From Pseudovibrio brasiliensis (GTDB lineage Bacteria; Pseudomonadota; Alphaproteobacteria; Rhizobiales; Stappiaceae), in the NCBI RefSeq assembly GCF_018282095.1, contig NZ_CP074126.1, positions 1,064,501-1,128,500 of the forward strand: a stretch of 64,000 nt of DNA, given 5' to 3'. The stretch's first letter is position 1; every line of letters starts with the position of its first letter. The notes under the pieces were generated by a model. The model did no database searches. It was not told the origin of the DNA and worked only from the letters and a program-made list of their open reading frames with translations. The translations under genes and the position numbers were made by a program. Of the stretch, positions 53,053 to 62,236 are shown one piece after another.

Positions 53053-56000
53053 TTAAGCGAACGCGAAATCGTCTGCGCGCAGATCAGCTATCGAGACATT
53101 CTGAAGAGTTAAAGAGTTGTCATTGTCGAGTTGAATGACAGTATCGCCCCCAACTTCACTCGCTGCTGCAATTACATCAGCGTAGCTGTCGAAAGTGCCT
53201 TCGCTGAAGTGGATGGTGTCAACAGAACCAGCTCCCGCAGTGAAGTCTTTAATGACATCCTTTCCGAAGTTGGCACCGAAATAGAACGCATCGTTGCCTT
53301 CGCCTCCGGTCAGAGTGTCACTACCGGCTTGACCATGAATTTGATCATCACCTCCACCAGATTCAATGATGTCATCACCTGCGCCGGCAAAGATGATGTG
53401 ATCTTCGGCTAAGGTAGTAGAGTAAAACTCATCAGAGCTTGAGAGTGTGATCTGAGTGACGATCTCATCAGGTTGGCTTGCGCTTGTCATTTCAAGCTTC
53501 TGGCTAATGTCATCTCCGGTCCAGATAGTTCCATCAGCGAAATGAAACTCTCCAAAGTCAAACTGCGACGTTCTATGGTGGAAAGCTCCAATGATGACTA
53601 TTGTCCCACCATCAGCAAATGTCAGTTGGAGATCCTCTTTTTGCTCTCCCATGTAAGCAACAACGACGGAGCTCGGTAAGATATCTGCACCAAATACAAT
53701 TTTATTTGGCTGCACTGCATAAGAGCTTGCTTCAAGCGTGTCGTTGCCATCCCCCAGATTATAGAGGAATGTTGCATCTTTACTGCGATAGAAAATGAAG
53801 TCGTCGCCTGTCCCGCCTTCAATTATGGATGAACCACCATGTGCGAATATGTTGTCGTTACCTGCACCTCCGAGTAGCTTATTATTCTCGCTTGAGAAAC
53901 TAACGATGACGTCGTCACCATCTCCGCCATCAAGGATATTTTTGCCGCTATATCCTTCGAGTGTATCATCACCCGCTCCACCTTCAAGATGATCATCACC
54001 TTCGCCGGCATTCAAGGTATCGTTGCCATCTCCACCATTGAGGACGTCGTTTCCATCTCCACCAATTATTATGTCGTTGCCATCACCGCCGGAGATGTGG
54101 TCATTCCCATCTTCACCATAGATACGATCATCGCCACCAAGTGCATCGATGATGTCATCCCCGTTTGTGCCTCCAATGTGGTCTGCTTGATCGCTCAGAT
54201 TATCAAGGAGTCTTTCGTTGATATCTTCCCAGTTCCAGATAGTTCCATCTGCGAACTCGATTTCACCGAAGTTCAAGCGCAGAGTATCCGGATCTATGAC
54301 AGATTTCAGTTGTAGGGTTCCACCATCTTTGAAAGTCAGCAAAAGACTGGTTGATGTGCCATTTGCACGCGTAAGAGTGACCTCATCAGATGAGATGCCG
54401 GAGCCAAGTATGACCTTGTGATTTTTTTCCTTCAGTCGTTCGGGATACCAGAAGTCAACAATATCGTTGCCATCGCCAAGGTCATAATGAACGGCAACCC
54501 TTGCTGTAGAGACGTTGATTGTATCATCACCTTCTCCACCGGTGATAACGGAAGCGCCCGTTACTGCATAAATGGTGTCATCTCCGCTTCCGCCAAGGAT
54601 CTGATCTTCACCATAAGTAATGCTGAAGAAGGTGTCGTTGCCGTCTCCACCATCAAGGATGTTGTTGCCAGCGGAACTGCTCAGCTTATCATTGCCGGCC
54701 CCACCTTCAAGATGATCGTCCCCGTCGTGTCCTTGGAGTGTATCGTTTCCAGCACCGCCAATGAGATGATCGTCACCGGTGTAACCGTCGATTTTATCGT
54801 CACCGCCTCGGCCATCAATCACGTCATCACCCAGGGTGCCGGCGAGTTCTTCACCTTCATCGCCTGCGTTTTCAAAGCGCATTTCGTTGAAGGTCTCCCA
54901 GTTCCAGACAGTACCATTTGCAAAGTGGAGCTCGCCAAATGTAAAGTAGTTGGGTCCGTAGTGGAAAGCATCGTAAAGAGTTATCGTTCCGCCATCTTTG
55001 AAAGTGAGCAGAAGATTGGTTGAAGTGCCACCAGTGCGCGTAACAGTAACCTCATCAGGCGAGATAGCTGCTCCAAAAATAATTTTATTATTGTAAGAGC
55101 TATCGTCAGAGTGCGTGATGTCAACGGTATCGTTACCATCACCTAGATCGTAATGAATTGTAACGGTTGAACTAGATATATCTATATCGTCATCACCTGT
55201 TCCTCCGGTGATAATGGAAGTGCCAGATAATGCATAAATGGTATCATCTCCGCTTCCTCCAATAATTGTATCCTCACCGTCCGTAGTGCTAAAGAAAGTG
55301 TCGTTCCCATCTCCTCCATCAAGGATGTTATTACCAGTCCAACCTTTCAGCGTGTCATCGCCAGTACCACCTTCCAGGTGGTCATTTCCTTCGGCACCGT
55401 CAAGCGTGTCATTTCCGGCACCGCCAATAAGGTGATCATCTCCTGAATAACCAACGATGTCATCGTCACCACCCTGGCCATCAATCACATCATCGCCCAA
55501 GGTACCTGCCAGTTTTTCGCCTTCGTCACTCGCATTCTCAAAGCGCATCTTGTTGAAACTCTCCCAGTTCCAGATAGTGCCATCTGAAAAATGGAGTTCT
55601 CCGAAGGCAAAGCCATTCGGTCCGTAGAAGAAAGCTTCTTTGATGAGCAAAGTGCCGCCATCTTTGAATGTCAGCAAGAGATCAAGATTGTCGCGTTCAT
55701 TACCGTACTTGTCTGTGCCTTCTCCCTGACGCGTAACTGTGACGTCGGTTGGTGAGATGCCTGGGCCGAAGACAACTTTGTCATTATAGGAAGCATCTAC
55801 ATCGTGGTTGACGTGAATGGTGTCGTTGCCATCGCCAAGGTCATAGCGGAAAGTGGTGCTGCCTTCACCGTAGTGAAACTCGTCGTCACCGGCGCCGCCG
55901 TCGAGATGATCGTCACCATTGCCGGCTTTCAGGACGTCATTGCCGTTTCCACCGAGCAGAGTGTCGTTACCGTCGCCGCCGTCCAGGGTGTCATCGCCGC

Positions 56001-56877
56001 CATAGCCCCAGAGTTTGTTGTTGCCTGCATCACCTGTGATGTGATCGCTGTACTTGTCGCTGCCCATGACGTTTTCAATTGAGACAAAGGTGTCGCCAGC
56101 CGCATCGCCTTCATTCTTCGTCTGATCAGCAAGGTTCACCGTGACAGCTGATGTTGACCAGCGATAGCGCACCGTGTCGTTCCCGCTGCCGCCATCCAGA
56201 TAGTTGTCTCCGGAACCATAGGCGTTTAGCCAGTCATTACCAGCGCCGCCTTCCAGTCTATCATTGCCACCAAGAGCATAGAGGCCGTTGTTACCGGCAT
56301 CACCAATAATGACATCATCATGTTCTGATCCATAAACAGACTGGATGTTAGAAAGCTGATCTCCTTCAGCATCACCACCAGAGCCTTCTCCGGTAACCAG
56401 ATTGACTGTCACACCCTCTGAGGAGCTGTTGTACCTGATGGTATTATGACCACCGCCGCCATCAATGGTGTCTGCTCCGGCACTGCCATAGATATCTTCG
56501 TTAGCGTCAGTTCCAACAAAAACATCATCAGTATCTGTTCCGAAAAATCTGACTTGGCCGCTGCTGGATACAGTCAGATCAGAGAAGGCCGTCCCATCAG
56601 AAAACTCAAACCGTTCGATGCCATGATCGTTTGCGATCCAGTTGTCGAAGTAGAAGACATCGGCAATCTCGCTCAGCGGCTGGTTTGGGTTGGCTGGATC
56701 AATAAGGTAAAAAACCAGATCGCCACCTTCCAGGCGAATCTTGAAATCACTCAGTGTGAGGTCACCATCAAAACGAATGGTGGTGATGCCAGGAGCTCCC
56801 CCAAAGTAGTCCTTGCCCACACCACGCTTGAAACCGTAGCTGTTGTCGCCTTCGAGAGGCATTTTCTCTGCAGCCAT
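53053..56877 (-). CDS. Large RTX-type calcium-binding secreted protein (1274 aa)
   Basis: Acidic repeat protein without N-terminal signal peptide. Residues 30-100 and 110-320 match the middle and repeat region of the 465-residue neighbour (shared YLIDP, SAVTVNLADQT, SIENVMGSDKYSDHITGDA). Residues 345-1130 hold four tandem units of about 220-240 residues, each starting with YDLGDGND-like (345, 576, 798, 1039), followed by a strand-rich segment (LLLTFKDGGT, FGELHFADGTIWNW; haemolysin-type calcium-binding-related PF06594) and an array of GGxGxDxLx nonapeptides. The C-terminal 75 residues (KDFTAGAGSVDTIHFSEG, NVSIADLRADDFAFA) are the type I secretion tail. CGAGGAAAACAG precedes the ATG. Likely a secreted or surface adhesin/matrix-type protein; a specific function is not deducible. 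Confidence 0.9.
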   Translation of the reverse strand: MAAEKMPLEGDNSYGFKRGVGKDYFGGAPGITTIRFDGDLTLSDFKIRLEGGDLVFYLIDPANPNQPLSEIADVFYFDNWIANDHGIERFEFSDGTAFSDLTVSSSGQVRFFGTDTDDVFVGTDANEDIYGSAGADTIDGGGGHNTIRYNSSSEGVTVNLVTGEGSGGDAEGDQLSNIQSVYGSEHDDVIIGDAGNNGLYALGGNDRLEGGAGNDWLNAYGSGDNYLDGGSGNDTVRYRWSTSAVTVNLADQTKNEGDAAGDTFVSIENVMGSDKYSDHITGDAGNNKLWGYGGDDTLDGGDGNDTLLGGNGNDVLKAGNGDDHLDGGAGDDEFHYGEGSTTFRYDLGDGNDTIHVNHDVDASYNDKVVFGPGISPTDVTVTRQGEGTDKYGNERDNLDLLLTFKDGGTLLIKEAFFYGPNGFAFGELHFSDGTIWNWESFNKMRFENASDEGEKLAGTLGDDVIDGQGGDDDIVGYSGDDHLIGGAGNDTLDGAEGNDHLEGGTGDDTLKGWTGNNILDGGDGNDTFFSTTDGEDTIIGGSGDDTIYALSGTSIITGGTGDDDIDISSSTVTIHYDLGDGNDTVDITHSDDSSYNNKIIFGAAISPDEVTVTRTGGTSTNLLLTFKDGGTITLYDAFHYGPNYFTFGELHFANGTVWNWETFNEMRFENAGDEGEELAGTLGDDVIDGRGGDDKIDGYTGDDHLIGGAGNDTLQGHDGDDHLEGGAGNDKLSSSAGNNILDGGDGNDTFFSITYGEDQILGGSGDDTIYAVTGASVITGGEGDDTINVSTARVAVHYDLGDGNDIVDFWYPERLKEKNHKVILGSGISSDEVTLTRANGTSTSLLLTFKDGGTLQLKSVIDPDTLRLNFGEIEFADGTIWNWEDINERLLDNLSDQADHIGGTNGDDIIDALGGDDRIYGEDGNDHISGGDGNDIIIGGDGNDVLNGGDGNDTLNAGEGDDHLEGGAGDDTLEGYSGKNILDGGDGDDVIVSFSSENNKLLGGAGNDNIFAHGGSSIIEGGTGDDFIFYRSKDATFLYNLGDGNDTLEASSYAVQPNKIVFGADILPSSVVVAYMGEQKEDLQLTFADGGTIVIIGAFHHRTSQFDFGEFHFADGTIWTGDDISQKLEMTSASQPDEIVTQITLSSSDEFYSTTLAEDHIIFAGAGDDIIESGGGDDQIHGQAGSDTLTGGEGNDAFYFGANFGKDVIKDFTAGAGSVDTIHFSEGTFDSYADVIAAASEVGGDTVIQLDNDNSLTLQNVSIADLRADDFAFA
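53490..55845 (-). repeat. Four tandem repeats of about 690 bp inside the large RTX gene
   Basis: The units encode a strand-rich PF06594-like segment plus a calcium-binding nonapeptide array. Spacing of the YDLGDGND-type starts is 231, 222 and 241 residues. Units 1 and 2 are most alike (shared MRFENA.DEGE.LAGTLGDD); units 3 and 4 have diverged. The region is prone to recombination and assembly collapse. Confidence 0.75.
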
Positions 56878-56909
56878 CTGTTTTCCTCGAATTTCATAAA
56901 TATTTAAAT

Positions 56910-56926
56910 ATGTGCATTGCGCACAT
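56910..56926. promoter_or_regulatory. Operator-like palindrome upstream of the 1274-aa RTX gene
   Basis: ATGTGCA-TTG-CGCACAT; arms match in six of seven positions. It lies 33 bases before the start codon. The leader between it and the ribosome-binding site is also similar in the two RTX genes (TTTATGAAA, then TC and AGGA). Confidence 0.6.
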
Positions 56927-57077
56927 AAAAGAAATGCACTTCAAGGTTGTGCCTAGGTGACTCAGAGATATTGAGAAATTTACATAAATTGGATGGATAA
57001 ATATTTTGAAACTACTGCAGCTAAGCAGAAGAAACATAAACGCGCAGATTTCTCGCAAGTAACGCAAATCAACGCAA

Positions 57078-57108
57078 TAAAAAACGCACCCCGGTCAGAG
57101 GTGCGTTC
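57078..57108 (-). terminator. Terminator of the hisS-hisZ-hisG operon
   Basis: On the minus strand AACGCACC pairs with GGTGCGTT around a 9-base loop, followed by TTTTATT. Located 27 bases after the hisG stop. Confidence 0.88.
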
Positions 57109-57134
57109 TCAAAGATTTCTCAGTGGGTTAAGGC

Positions 57135-58100
57135 TTAGCCTGCGACTTTTTGTGCCAGAGGCTCAAAAAGTGGGTTCGCTGTGTGGAAGACATACTCCAG
57201 AGGCGTCACCGTCACCATTTGTGCCCCTTCCTCACGCAACTTATCCGCACATTCAGGAACTCTGGAAGCAGGGCAGTGCAGGATCAAAGAAGAGCCTTCG
57301 ATTCCAAACGGAGCCACACAGCCAAGCCCCGCTACTTTCTCCAAGACACTTGCCGGATTCGCAACAACAGTGCGCATCTCTTTGAAATTGTGAGCGTTAT
57401 CCTGCGCGGTGATACGGTCCAGCATCAAGCGAGCTGCCTGAAGCGCTTTCTCATTCCAGTTCGCTGTTCTGGACGCCACAAGGTGCGCTTGAGACTTGGC
57501 AATCACGCCATCCTCAGGGATCTTCAGATTGTTGGCTTTCAGCGTAGAACCGGTTGAGGTGATGTCGACAACTAGCTCAGCAGACCCAGCTGCAGGCGCT
57601 CCTTCAGTCGCGCCAGCACTCTCAACGATGCGGTAATCCGCAATGCCTTTTTCGGCGAAAAACTGCCGTGTGTGGTTCACATACTTGGTTGCAATGCGCA
57701 GGCGGCGACCATGCCGCGCCCGAAAATCTGAAGCAACATCAGCAAGATCGGACATGGTGGATACGTCAATCCAAGCCGTTGGAACAGCGATCACAACATC
57801 CGCATGCCCAAAGCCAAGAGCGGTGATGATGTGGGTCTTTTCCTCTGGGCGGTCGATGTTCTCGTTGACCAGATCCGTCCCTGTAATGCCGAAGTGAACC
57901 GTACCAGCTGCAATCTCACGAGCGATCTCGGAAGCTGAAAGGAAAGCGATCTCAACACCGTCCACGCCCTTCAGCGTACCGCGATAGTTACGATCACCAC
58001 CTGGACGCTTCACCTTCAAGCCAGCCCGCGCAAAAAACGCATGGGTCATTTCCTGAAGGCGGCCTTTTGAAGGAATAGCAAGAATAAGATTAGAGCTCAT
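57135..58100 (-). CDS. hisG: ATP phosphoribosyltransferase catalytic subunit
   Basis: 321 residues; first step of histidine biosynthesis (PRPP + ATP). Segments: LILAIPSKGRLQEMTHAFFA, EIAFLSASEIAREIAAGTVH, FGITGTDLVNENI, and the PRPP-loop-like region ELVVDITSTGSTLKANNLKI. The length exceeds the roughly 230-residue short HisG; the extra C-terminal part resembles the region seen in other alphaproteobacterial proteins of about 325 residues. It works with HisZ. Its start overlaps the hisZ stop by one base (TGATG), so translation is coupled. Confidence 0.95.
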   Translation of the reverse strand: MSSNLILAIPSKGRLQEMTHAFFARAGLKVKRPGGDRNYRGTLKGVDGVEIAFLSASEIAREIAAGTVHFGITGTDLVNENIDRPEEKTHIITALGFGHADVVIAVPTAWIDVSTMSDLADVASDFRARHGRRLRIATKYVNHTRQFFAEKGIADYRIVESAGATEGAPAAGSAELVVDITSTGSTLKANNLKIPEDGVIAKSQAHLVASRTANWNEKALQAARLMLDRITAQDNAHNFKEMRTVVANPASVLEKVAGLGCVAPFGIEGSSLILHCPASRVPECADKLREEGAQMVTVTPLEYVFHTANPLFEPLAQKVAG

Positions 58101-59221
58101 CAGTTTGCTCCCTCACCAGCGCGATCTAGCCAGATTGTAAAGCCAACAGCAGGGACTGTGCTTGGCGCGCCAAGACGTTCAACCAGCTTGTTGTATCGGC
58201 CACCACCGATCACCTGCCCCAGATGCTCACTGGATTCATGATGAATTTCAAAGACAAAGTCGGTGTAGTAATCAAGACGGCGTCCGAAATCACCGGAATA
58301 TTCCAGCTTGGAGATGTCGATGCCACGCTCTGCCATCAGATCAGTCCGCTTAGCAAGACGCTCAATGGAAGCATCCAGATCAAGGCCGGTTTCCTTAGCA
58401 AAACCATGCAAGGTCTCAACTGCTTTGGCTGGCGGAGGACCAGACACGTTGAGATACTCGGTCAGACGAGCAATCACGTCTTTGTCGATACCAGAACCGG
58501 CAGAAAGCGCAGCCTGTTCCATGAAGCGCTCAGCAATCTCATGAGCTGTACGTCCGCCAACGGCAGAAATGCCCGCAAGCGACAGCACATCTTCAACCAC
58601 GGCCACAGCAGCTTCAGGATCACGCCCTTCAAGAGCAGCAAGAAAGCCCAGCTTGGCGTCCGGCTTGGCTTCAGAGCCACCCATGCGGTTGATAACCTGA
58701 TCAAGACGATCACGCTCACCAAACACATCGCGCAAACGACGCTGCCAGACTTTTGGAACCTCAAGGGCTTGCAGAACAGCCGTAAACAAGCCCTCATCAC
58801 CTACGCGAATGCGGGGAGAGGGCAATCCCAGGCTGGAAGATGCCTCAAGAGCAAGCGCCAGCATATCAGCGTCTGCTTGCTCCTGATCTGTACGACCAAC
58901 GGATTCGACACCGGCCTGCATGGTTTCACCCAGTTGCCCAGGTCGATGTCGGAAAACTTGTCCAACATAGGAGAATGCCGCAGTACGACCCGCTTCACCT
59001 GTTTCCAGATAATGTCGGGCAATCGGAATGGTAAAGTCAGGACGCAAGCAAAGCTCTTGTCCGTCTTCTCCTGTGGTCAGGAAAAGGCGCCGCCGCAGAT
59101 CTTCACCAGCCAGATCCAAAAAGATATCAGCTGGCTGCAAGATTGGCGGGGTAGCCTCTTCATAACCGGCATCCCGAAAAAGCTGGCTCAAAGCCATGCT
59201 GCGGTTATCCCCCAATGTCAT
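58100..59221 (-). CDS. hisZ: ATP phosphoribosyltransferase regulatory subunit
   Basis: 373 residues; a HisRS paralogue that lacks aminoacylation and activates HisG. Visible: ADIFLDLAGEDLRRRLFLTT, RPDFTIPIARHYLETGEAGR, the class II-like VGQVFRHRPGQLGETMQAGV, and the C-terminal GRRLDYYTDFVFEIH and VIGGGRYNKLVERLG. No HisRS anticodon-binding domain follows, as expected. It lies one base after the hisS stop. Confidence 0.94.
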   Translation of the reverse strand: MTLGDNRSMALSQLFRDAGYEEATPPILQPADIFLDLAGEDLRRRLFLTTGEDGQELCLRPDFTIPIARHYLETGEAGRTAAFSYVGQVFRHRPGQLGETMQAGVESVGRTDQEQADADMLALALEASSSLGLPSPRIRVGDEGLFTAVLQALEVPKVWQRRLRDVFGERDRLDQVINRMGGSEAKPDAKLGFLAALEGRDPEAAVAVVEDVLSLAGISAVGGRTAHEIAERFMEQAALSAGSGIDKDVIARLTEYLNVSGPPPAKAVETLHGFAKETGLDLDASIERLAKRTDLMAERGIDISKLEYSGDFGRRLDYYTDFVFEIHHESSEHLGQVIGGGRYNKLVERLGAPSTVPAVGFTIWLDRAGEGAN

Positions 59222-59222
59222 A

Positions 59223-60743
59223 TTAGTTCTCGTTTTGGTTTTTGCGATCTTCTTCCTGAGCAGCCAGAAGCTTTTTCACTTCTGTAACAAGCTCATCCCG
59301 TTTCACAGCAAACTGTGCAGGACGGCTCTCACGCCAGGTTTTGTTATCTTCAATCTCAGCAGAAAGGCGTTTTCCTTCAATGAGATCTTTGATCTGAACT
59401 TCGCCTTCTTCACGCTCCTGGGAGCCCTGAATAATGGCACAAGGTGAGTTGCGCTTATCAGCGTACTGCAATTGCTTACCAAACTGTTTTGGATTGCCTT
59501 GGTACATCTCAGCACGGATGCCTGCAGTGCGCAAATCCTGAACCATGGCCTGATAATGCGCAATGGAATCAATGTCCTTGTCCATCACACACACAACCAC
59601 AGGACCAGCAATCTCTTCCTGACCAAGCTTGCCAAGAGTAGTCAGCGCAGCCATCAGGCGGGAAACACCAACGGAGAAGCCAGTAGAAGGCACAGGCTGG
59701 CTCATGAAGCGGGAAACGAGACCATCGTAACGGCCACCACCGCCAACAGAACCAAAGCGCACAGGACGCCCTTTCTCGTCCTTCACCTCAAAGGTGAGTT
59801 CGGCTTCGTAAACAGGGCCAGTGTAGTACTCAAGACCACGAACAACAGAAGGGTCGATCAGCACACGGCCATCGGTGTAGCCAGCTGCATCAAACAGCTT
59901 GCCCATGGTTGCCAGCTCTTCAACGCCTTCAGCGCCGGTTTTGCTGTCCGCGATCAAACCGCGAAGGTTCTCGATGGTCTGGTCGGTGGTTTCTCCACCA
60001 GCTTCCACAAAGGCCAGTACTTTTTCCGCTTCAGCGTCACCAAGGCCAGCACCCTTCGTAAAGTCGCCGGAATCATCCTTGCGGCCTTCACCAAGCAGGG
60101 CTTTCACACCGTCAACACCAAGGCGGTCCAGTTTGTCGACAGCGCGCAGAACAGTCAGGCGGGTTTCTGCATGTTCGTCACCGGCAAGGCCGATCACTTC
60201 CATAACGCCGTCCAGAACCTTGCGGTTGTTCACGCGGATTACATAATCTCCACGAGCGATACCGAGACGTTCCATGGTGTCAGAAGCCATCATGCAGATT
60301 TCAGCGTCTGCAGAGACAGAAGGCGCACCAATGGTATCTGCATCAAACTGCATGAACTGACGGAAGCGACCTGGTCCAGGCTTCTCGTTGCGGAACACAT
60401 ATCCGGCACGGTAGCTGCGGTACGGCTTTGGCAGGCTTTCGAAATTTTCCGCCACATGACGGGCGAGGGGCGCGGTCAGGTCATACCGCAGGCTCATCCA
60501 TTGCTCGTCATCATCTTGCAGCGAAAACACGCCAGCGTTCGGACGATCCTGATCCGGCAAGAACTTGCCGAGAGCATCAGTGTACTCGAACATTGGAGTT
60601 TCCACGGGCTCAAAGCCATAAAGCTCATAGGTCTGTTTGATAACAGAGATCATCTGCTCCATTGCCAGCAGTTCTGCTGGACCGCGATCTACAAATCCGC
60701 GCGGCAAACGAGCTTTGAGCTTGGCACTTTTCTTTTTTGCCAT
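59223..60743 (-). CDS. hisS: Histidyl-tRNA synthetase
   Basis: 506 residues. Class II aminoacyl-tRNA synthetase: motif 2 [20 protein letters not shown], the histidine-A sequence [16 protein letters not shown], and [13 protein letters not shown]. The C-terminal anticodon-binding domain follows from about residue 400 ([40 protein letters not shown]). It is longer than E. coli HisS (424), as is typical of this alphaproteobacterial form. First gene of hisS-hisZ-hisG, so it links tRNA charging and histidine synthesis. Translation starts [19 protein letters not shown]. Confidence 0.96.
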   Translation of the reverse strand: MAKKKSAKLKARLPRGFVDRGPAELLAMEQMISVIKQTYELYGFEPVETPMFEYTDALGKFLPDQDRPNAGVFSLQDDDEQWMSLRYDLTAPLARHVAENFESLPKPYRSYRAGYVFRNEKPGPGRFRQFMQFDADTIGAPSVSADAEICMMASDTMERLGIARGDYVIRVNNRKVLDGVMEVIGLAGDEHAETRLTVLRAVDKLDRLGVDGVKALLGEGRKDDSGDFTKGAGLGDAEAEKVLAFVEAGGETTDQTIENLRGLIADSKTGAEGVEELATMGKLFDAAGYTDGRVLIDPSVVRGLEYYTGPVYEAELTFEVKDEKGRPVRFGSVGGGGRYDGLVSRFMSQPVPSTGFSVGVSRLMAALTTLGKLGQEEIAGPVVVCVMDKDIDSIAHYQAMVQDLRTAGIRAEMYQGNPKQFGKQLQYADKRNSPCAIIQGSQEREEGEVQIKDLIEGKRLSAEIEDNKTWRESRPAQFAVKRDELVTEVKKLLAAQEEDRKNQNEN

Positions 60744-61003
60744 GAGGCCGTCTCATCCATGAAATAATTAGGTGGTTGCAAAAGCTCCCCGTAGAAGTTC
60801 TTCAGAACACTCTAAGGTAAGTATGCTGTTGTCAGTCTCCTAGCCCATTGAGCAGGGGAGAGCAAGGCGCGAAGGGGACGCAATCCGGCGCAAATTTCCC
60901 AATCAATACTTGCAATAGCGTCAAGAGCGGCTAAGGTCGCCCGAAAAAATGGAAGGGCCATTCTCTCAAGTATGAGAAGGAAGGTCTGCACACTGGAGAA
61001 ATC

Positions 61004-62152
61004 ATGGTGTCAAACACCAATAGTGAACAAACTGAAATCAGCAAATCCGATGCCCGCGTCACCGGACCGGCAGAGCTAACCGTTGTACTGCCAACCTATA
61101 ACGAGAGCAAAAACGTCCCGATCGTAGTTGAGCTGCTGGATAAAGCGCTCGCCGGCGTAGCTTGGGAAGTTATTGTTGTTGATGACAATTCTCCAGACGG
61201 AACCTCACAAGTCACCGCAGACATCGCGCAAGAAGACCCTCGTGTGCGCATCATCCAGCGTATTGGTCGTCGTGGTCTGTCCGGTGCATGTATCGAAGGC
61301 ATGCTGGCCTCCAGCTCAAAGTATGTAGCTGTGATGGATGCTGACCTTCAGCATGATGAGAGCCTGCTACCAAAAATGTTGGAAGCGCTTCGTTCTCAAA
61401 ACTTCGATATCTGTGTGGCCTCGCGCCATGTGGAAGGCGGGGATGTCGGAACCGGTCTGTCCTCCGTTCGCGCATGGGGCTCCAACCTTGCCAACAATCT
61501 GGCACGCAAGTTCCTCAAAGTGGAACTGTCAGACCCAATGAGCGGCTTCTTCATGCTGCGCCGGGATCGATTTGTAGAACTGGCACCGCGCCTGTCGTCT
61601 CAAGGCTTCAAGATCATGCTGGATATCGTTGCCAGTGGAAAAGGCGCCCTGCGGGTGAAGGAACTCCCGTTCGTCTTCCGCGAACGACAGCACGGCGAGA
61701 GCAAGCTCGATACGCTGGTAACAATGGATTACCTCGGTCTGCTGGTCTCCAAACTCTTTAATGATACGATTTCTGTTCGCTTTCTCATGTACTCCATGGT
61801 TGGCGGAACCGGTGTTGTTGTTCATCTCATCGCTCTTAAAATCCTGCTGGCCATTTTCGGTCTGCAGTTCGGCATTGCGCAGCTAATCGCGACCTTCGTG
61901 GCAATGTCTTCGAACTTCTTCCTCAACAACCGACTGACTTATCGTGACCGCCGTTTGAAGGGGCTTGCGTGGGTCAAAGGTCTGTTCACATTCTATGTGA
62001 TTTGTAGCTTTGGTATTTTGGCAAACGTTGGTGTGGCAGAACTCATCTACACGAACAAACCGATCTGGTGGTTTGCTGGTGCCGCAGGTGCCATCATGGG
62101 CGCGGTCTGGAACTACATTGTTTCCAACGCTCTCACATGGCGCAAAGGCTAA
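61004..62152 (+). CDS. Polyprenol-phosphate glycosyltransferase (GT2) fused to GtrA domain
   Basis: 382 residues. The N-terminal GT2 domain (about 25-245) is of the dolichol-phosphate mannosyltransferase type: TVVLPTYNESKNVPIVVELL, VVDDNSPDGTSQV, the DADLQHDESLLPKML metal site, SDPMSGFFMLRR, and FRERQHGESKL. The C-terminal GtrA-like part (about 260-380) has four membrane helices (FLMYSMVGGTGVVVHLIALK, FGIAQLIATFVAMSSNFFLN, LFTFYVICSFGILANVG, WFAGAAGAIMGAVWNYIVSN). It probably makes a lipid-linked sugar and flips or presents it to periplasmic transferases such as the GT39 gene that follows 84 bp downstream. GGAGAAATC precedes the ATG. Confidence 0.92.
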   Translation: MVSNTNSEQTEISKSDARVTGPAELTVVLPTYNESKNVPIVVELLDKALAGVAWEVIVVDDNSPDGTSQVTADIAQEDPRVRIIQRIGRRGLSGACIEGMLASSSKYVAVMDADLQHDESLLPKMLEALRSQNFDICVASRHVEGGDVGTGLSSVRAWGSNLANNLARKFLKVELSDPMSGFFMLRRDRFVELAPRLSSQGFKIMLDIVASGKGALRVKELPFVFRERQHGESKLDTLVTMDYLGLLVSKLFNDTISVRFLMYSMVGGTGVVVHLIALKILLAIFGLQFGIAQLIATFVAMSSNFFLNNRLTYRDRRLKGLAWVKGLFTFYVICSFGILANVGVAELIYTNKPIWWFAGAAGAIMGAVWNYIVSNALTWRKG

Positions 62153-62236
62153 ACACATTTGCGAGAAGCGAAGTCTGTTCTTTGCTTCTCCATATGCTGA
62201 CGACCAAAACAGATGCTCTCAGAGGAATGCGCATAG

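Noticed and set aside
53490-55845. Repeat array as possible CRISPR
   Set aside because: The repeat is about 690 bp, in frame and coding for calcium-binding nonapeptides; there are no short direct repeats with unique spacers and no cas genes.
53131-56907. Plus-strand open frames over the RTX genes, including one of 201 codons
   Set aside because: They repeat with the same period as the RTX repeats on the other strand, so they are mirror images of the Gly/Asp-rich code.
58223-60767. Long plus-strand open frames (354 and 431 codons) opposite hisZ and hisS
   Set aside because: They lie wholly over highly conserved, clearly coding genes on the other strand and translate to Cys/His/Ser-rich nonsense; shadow frames.
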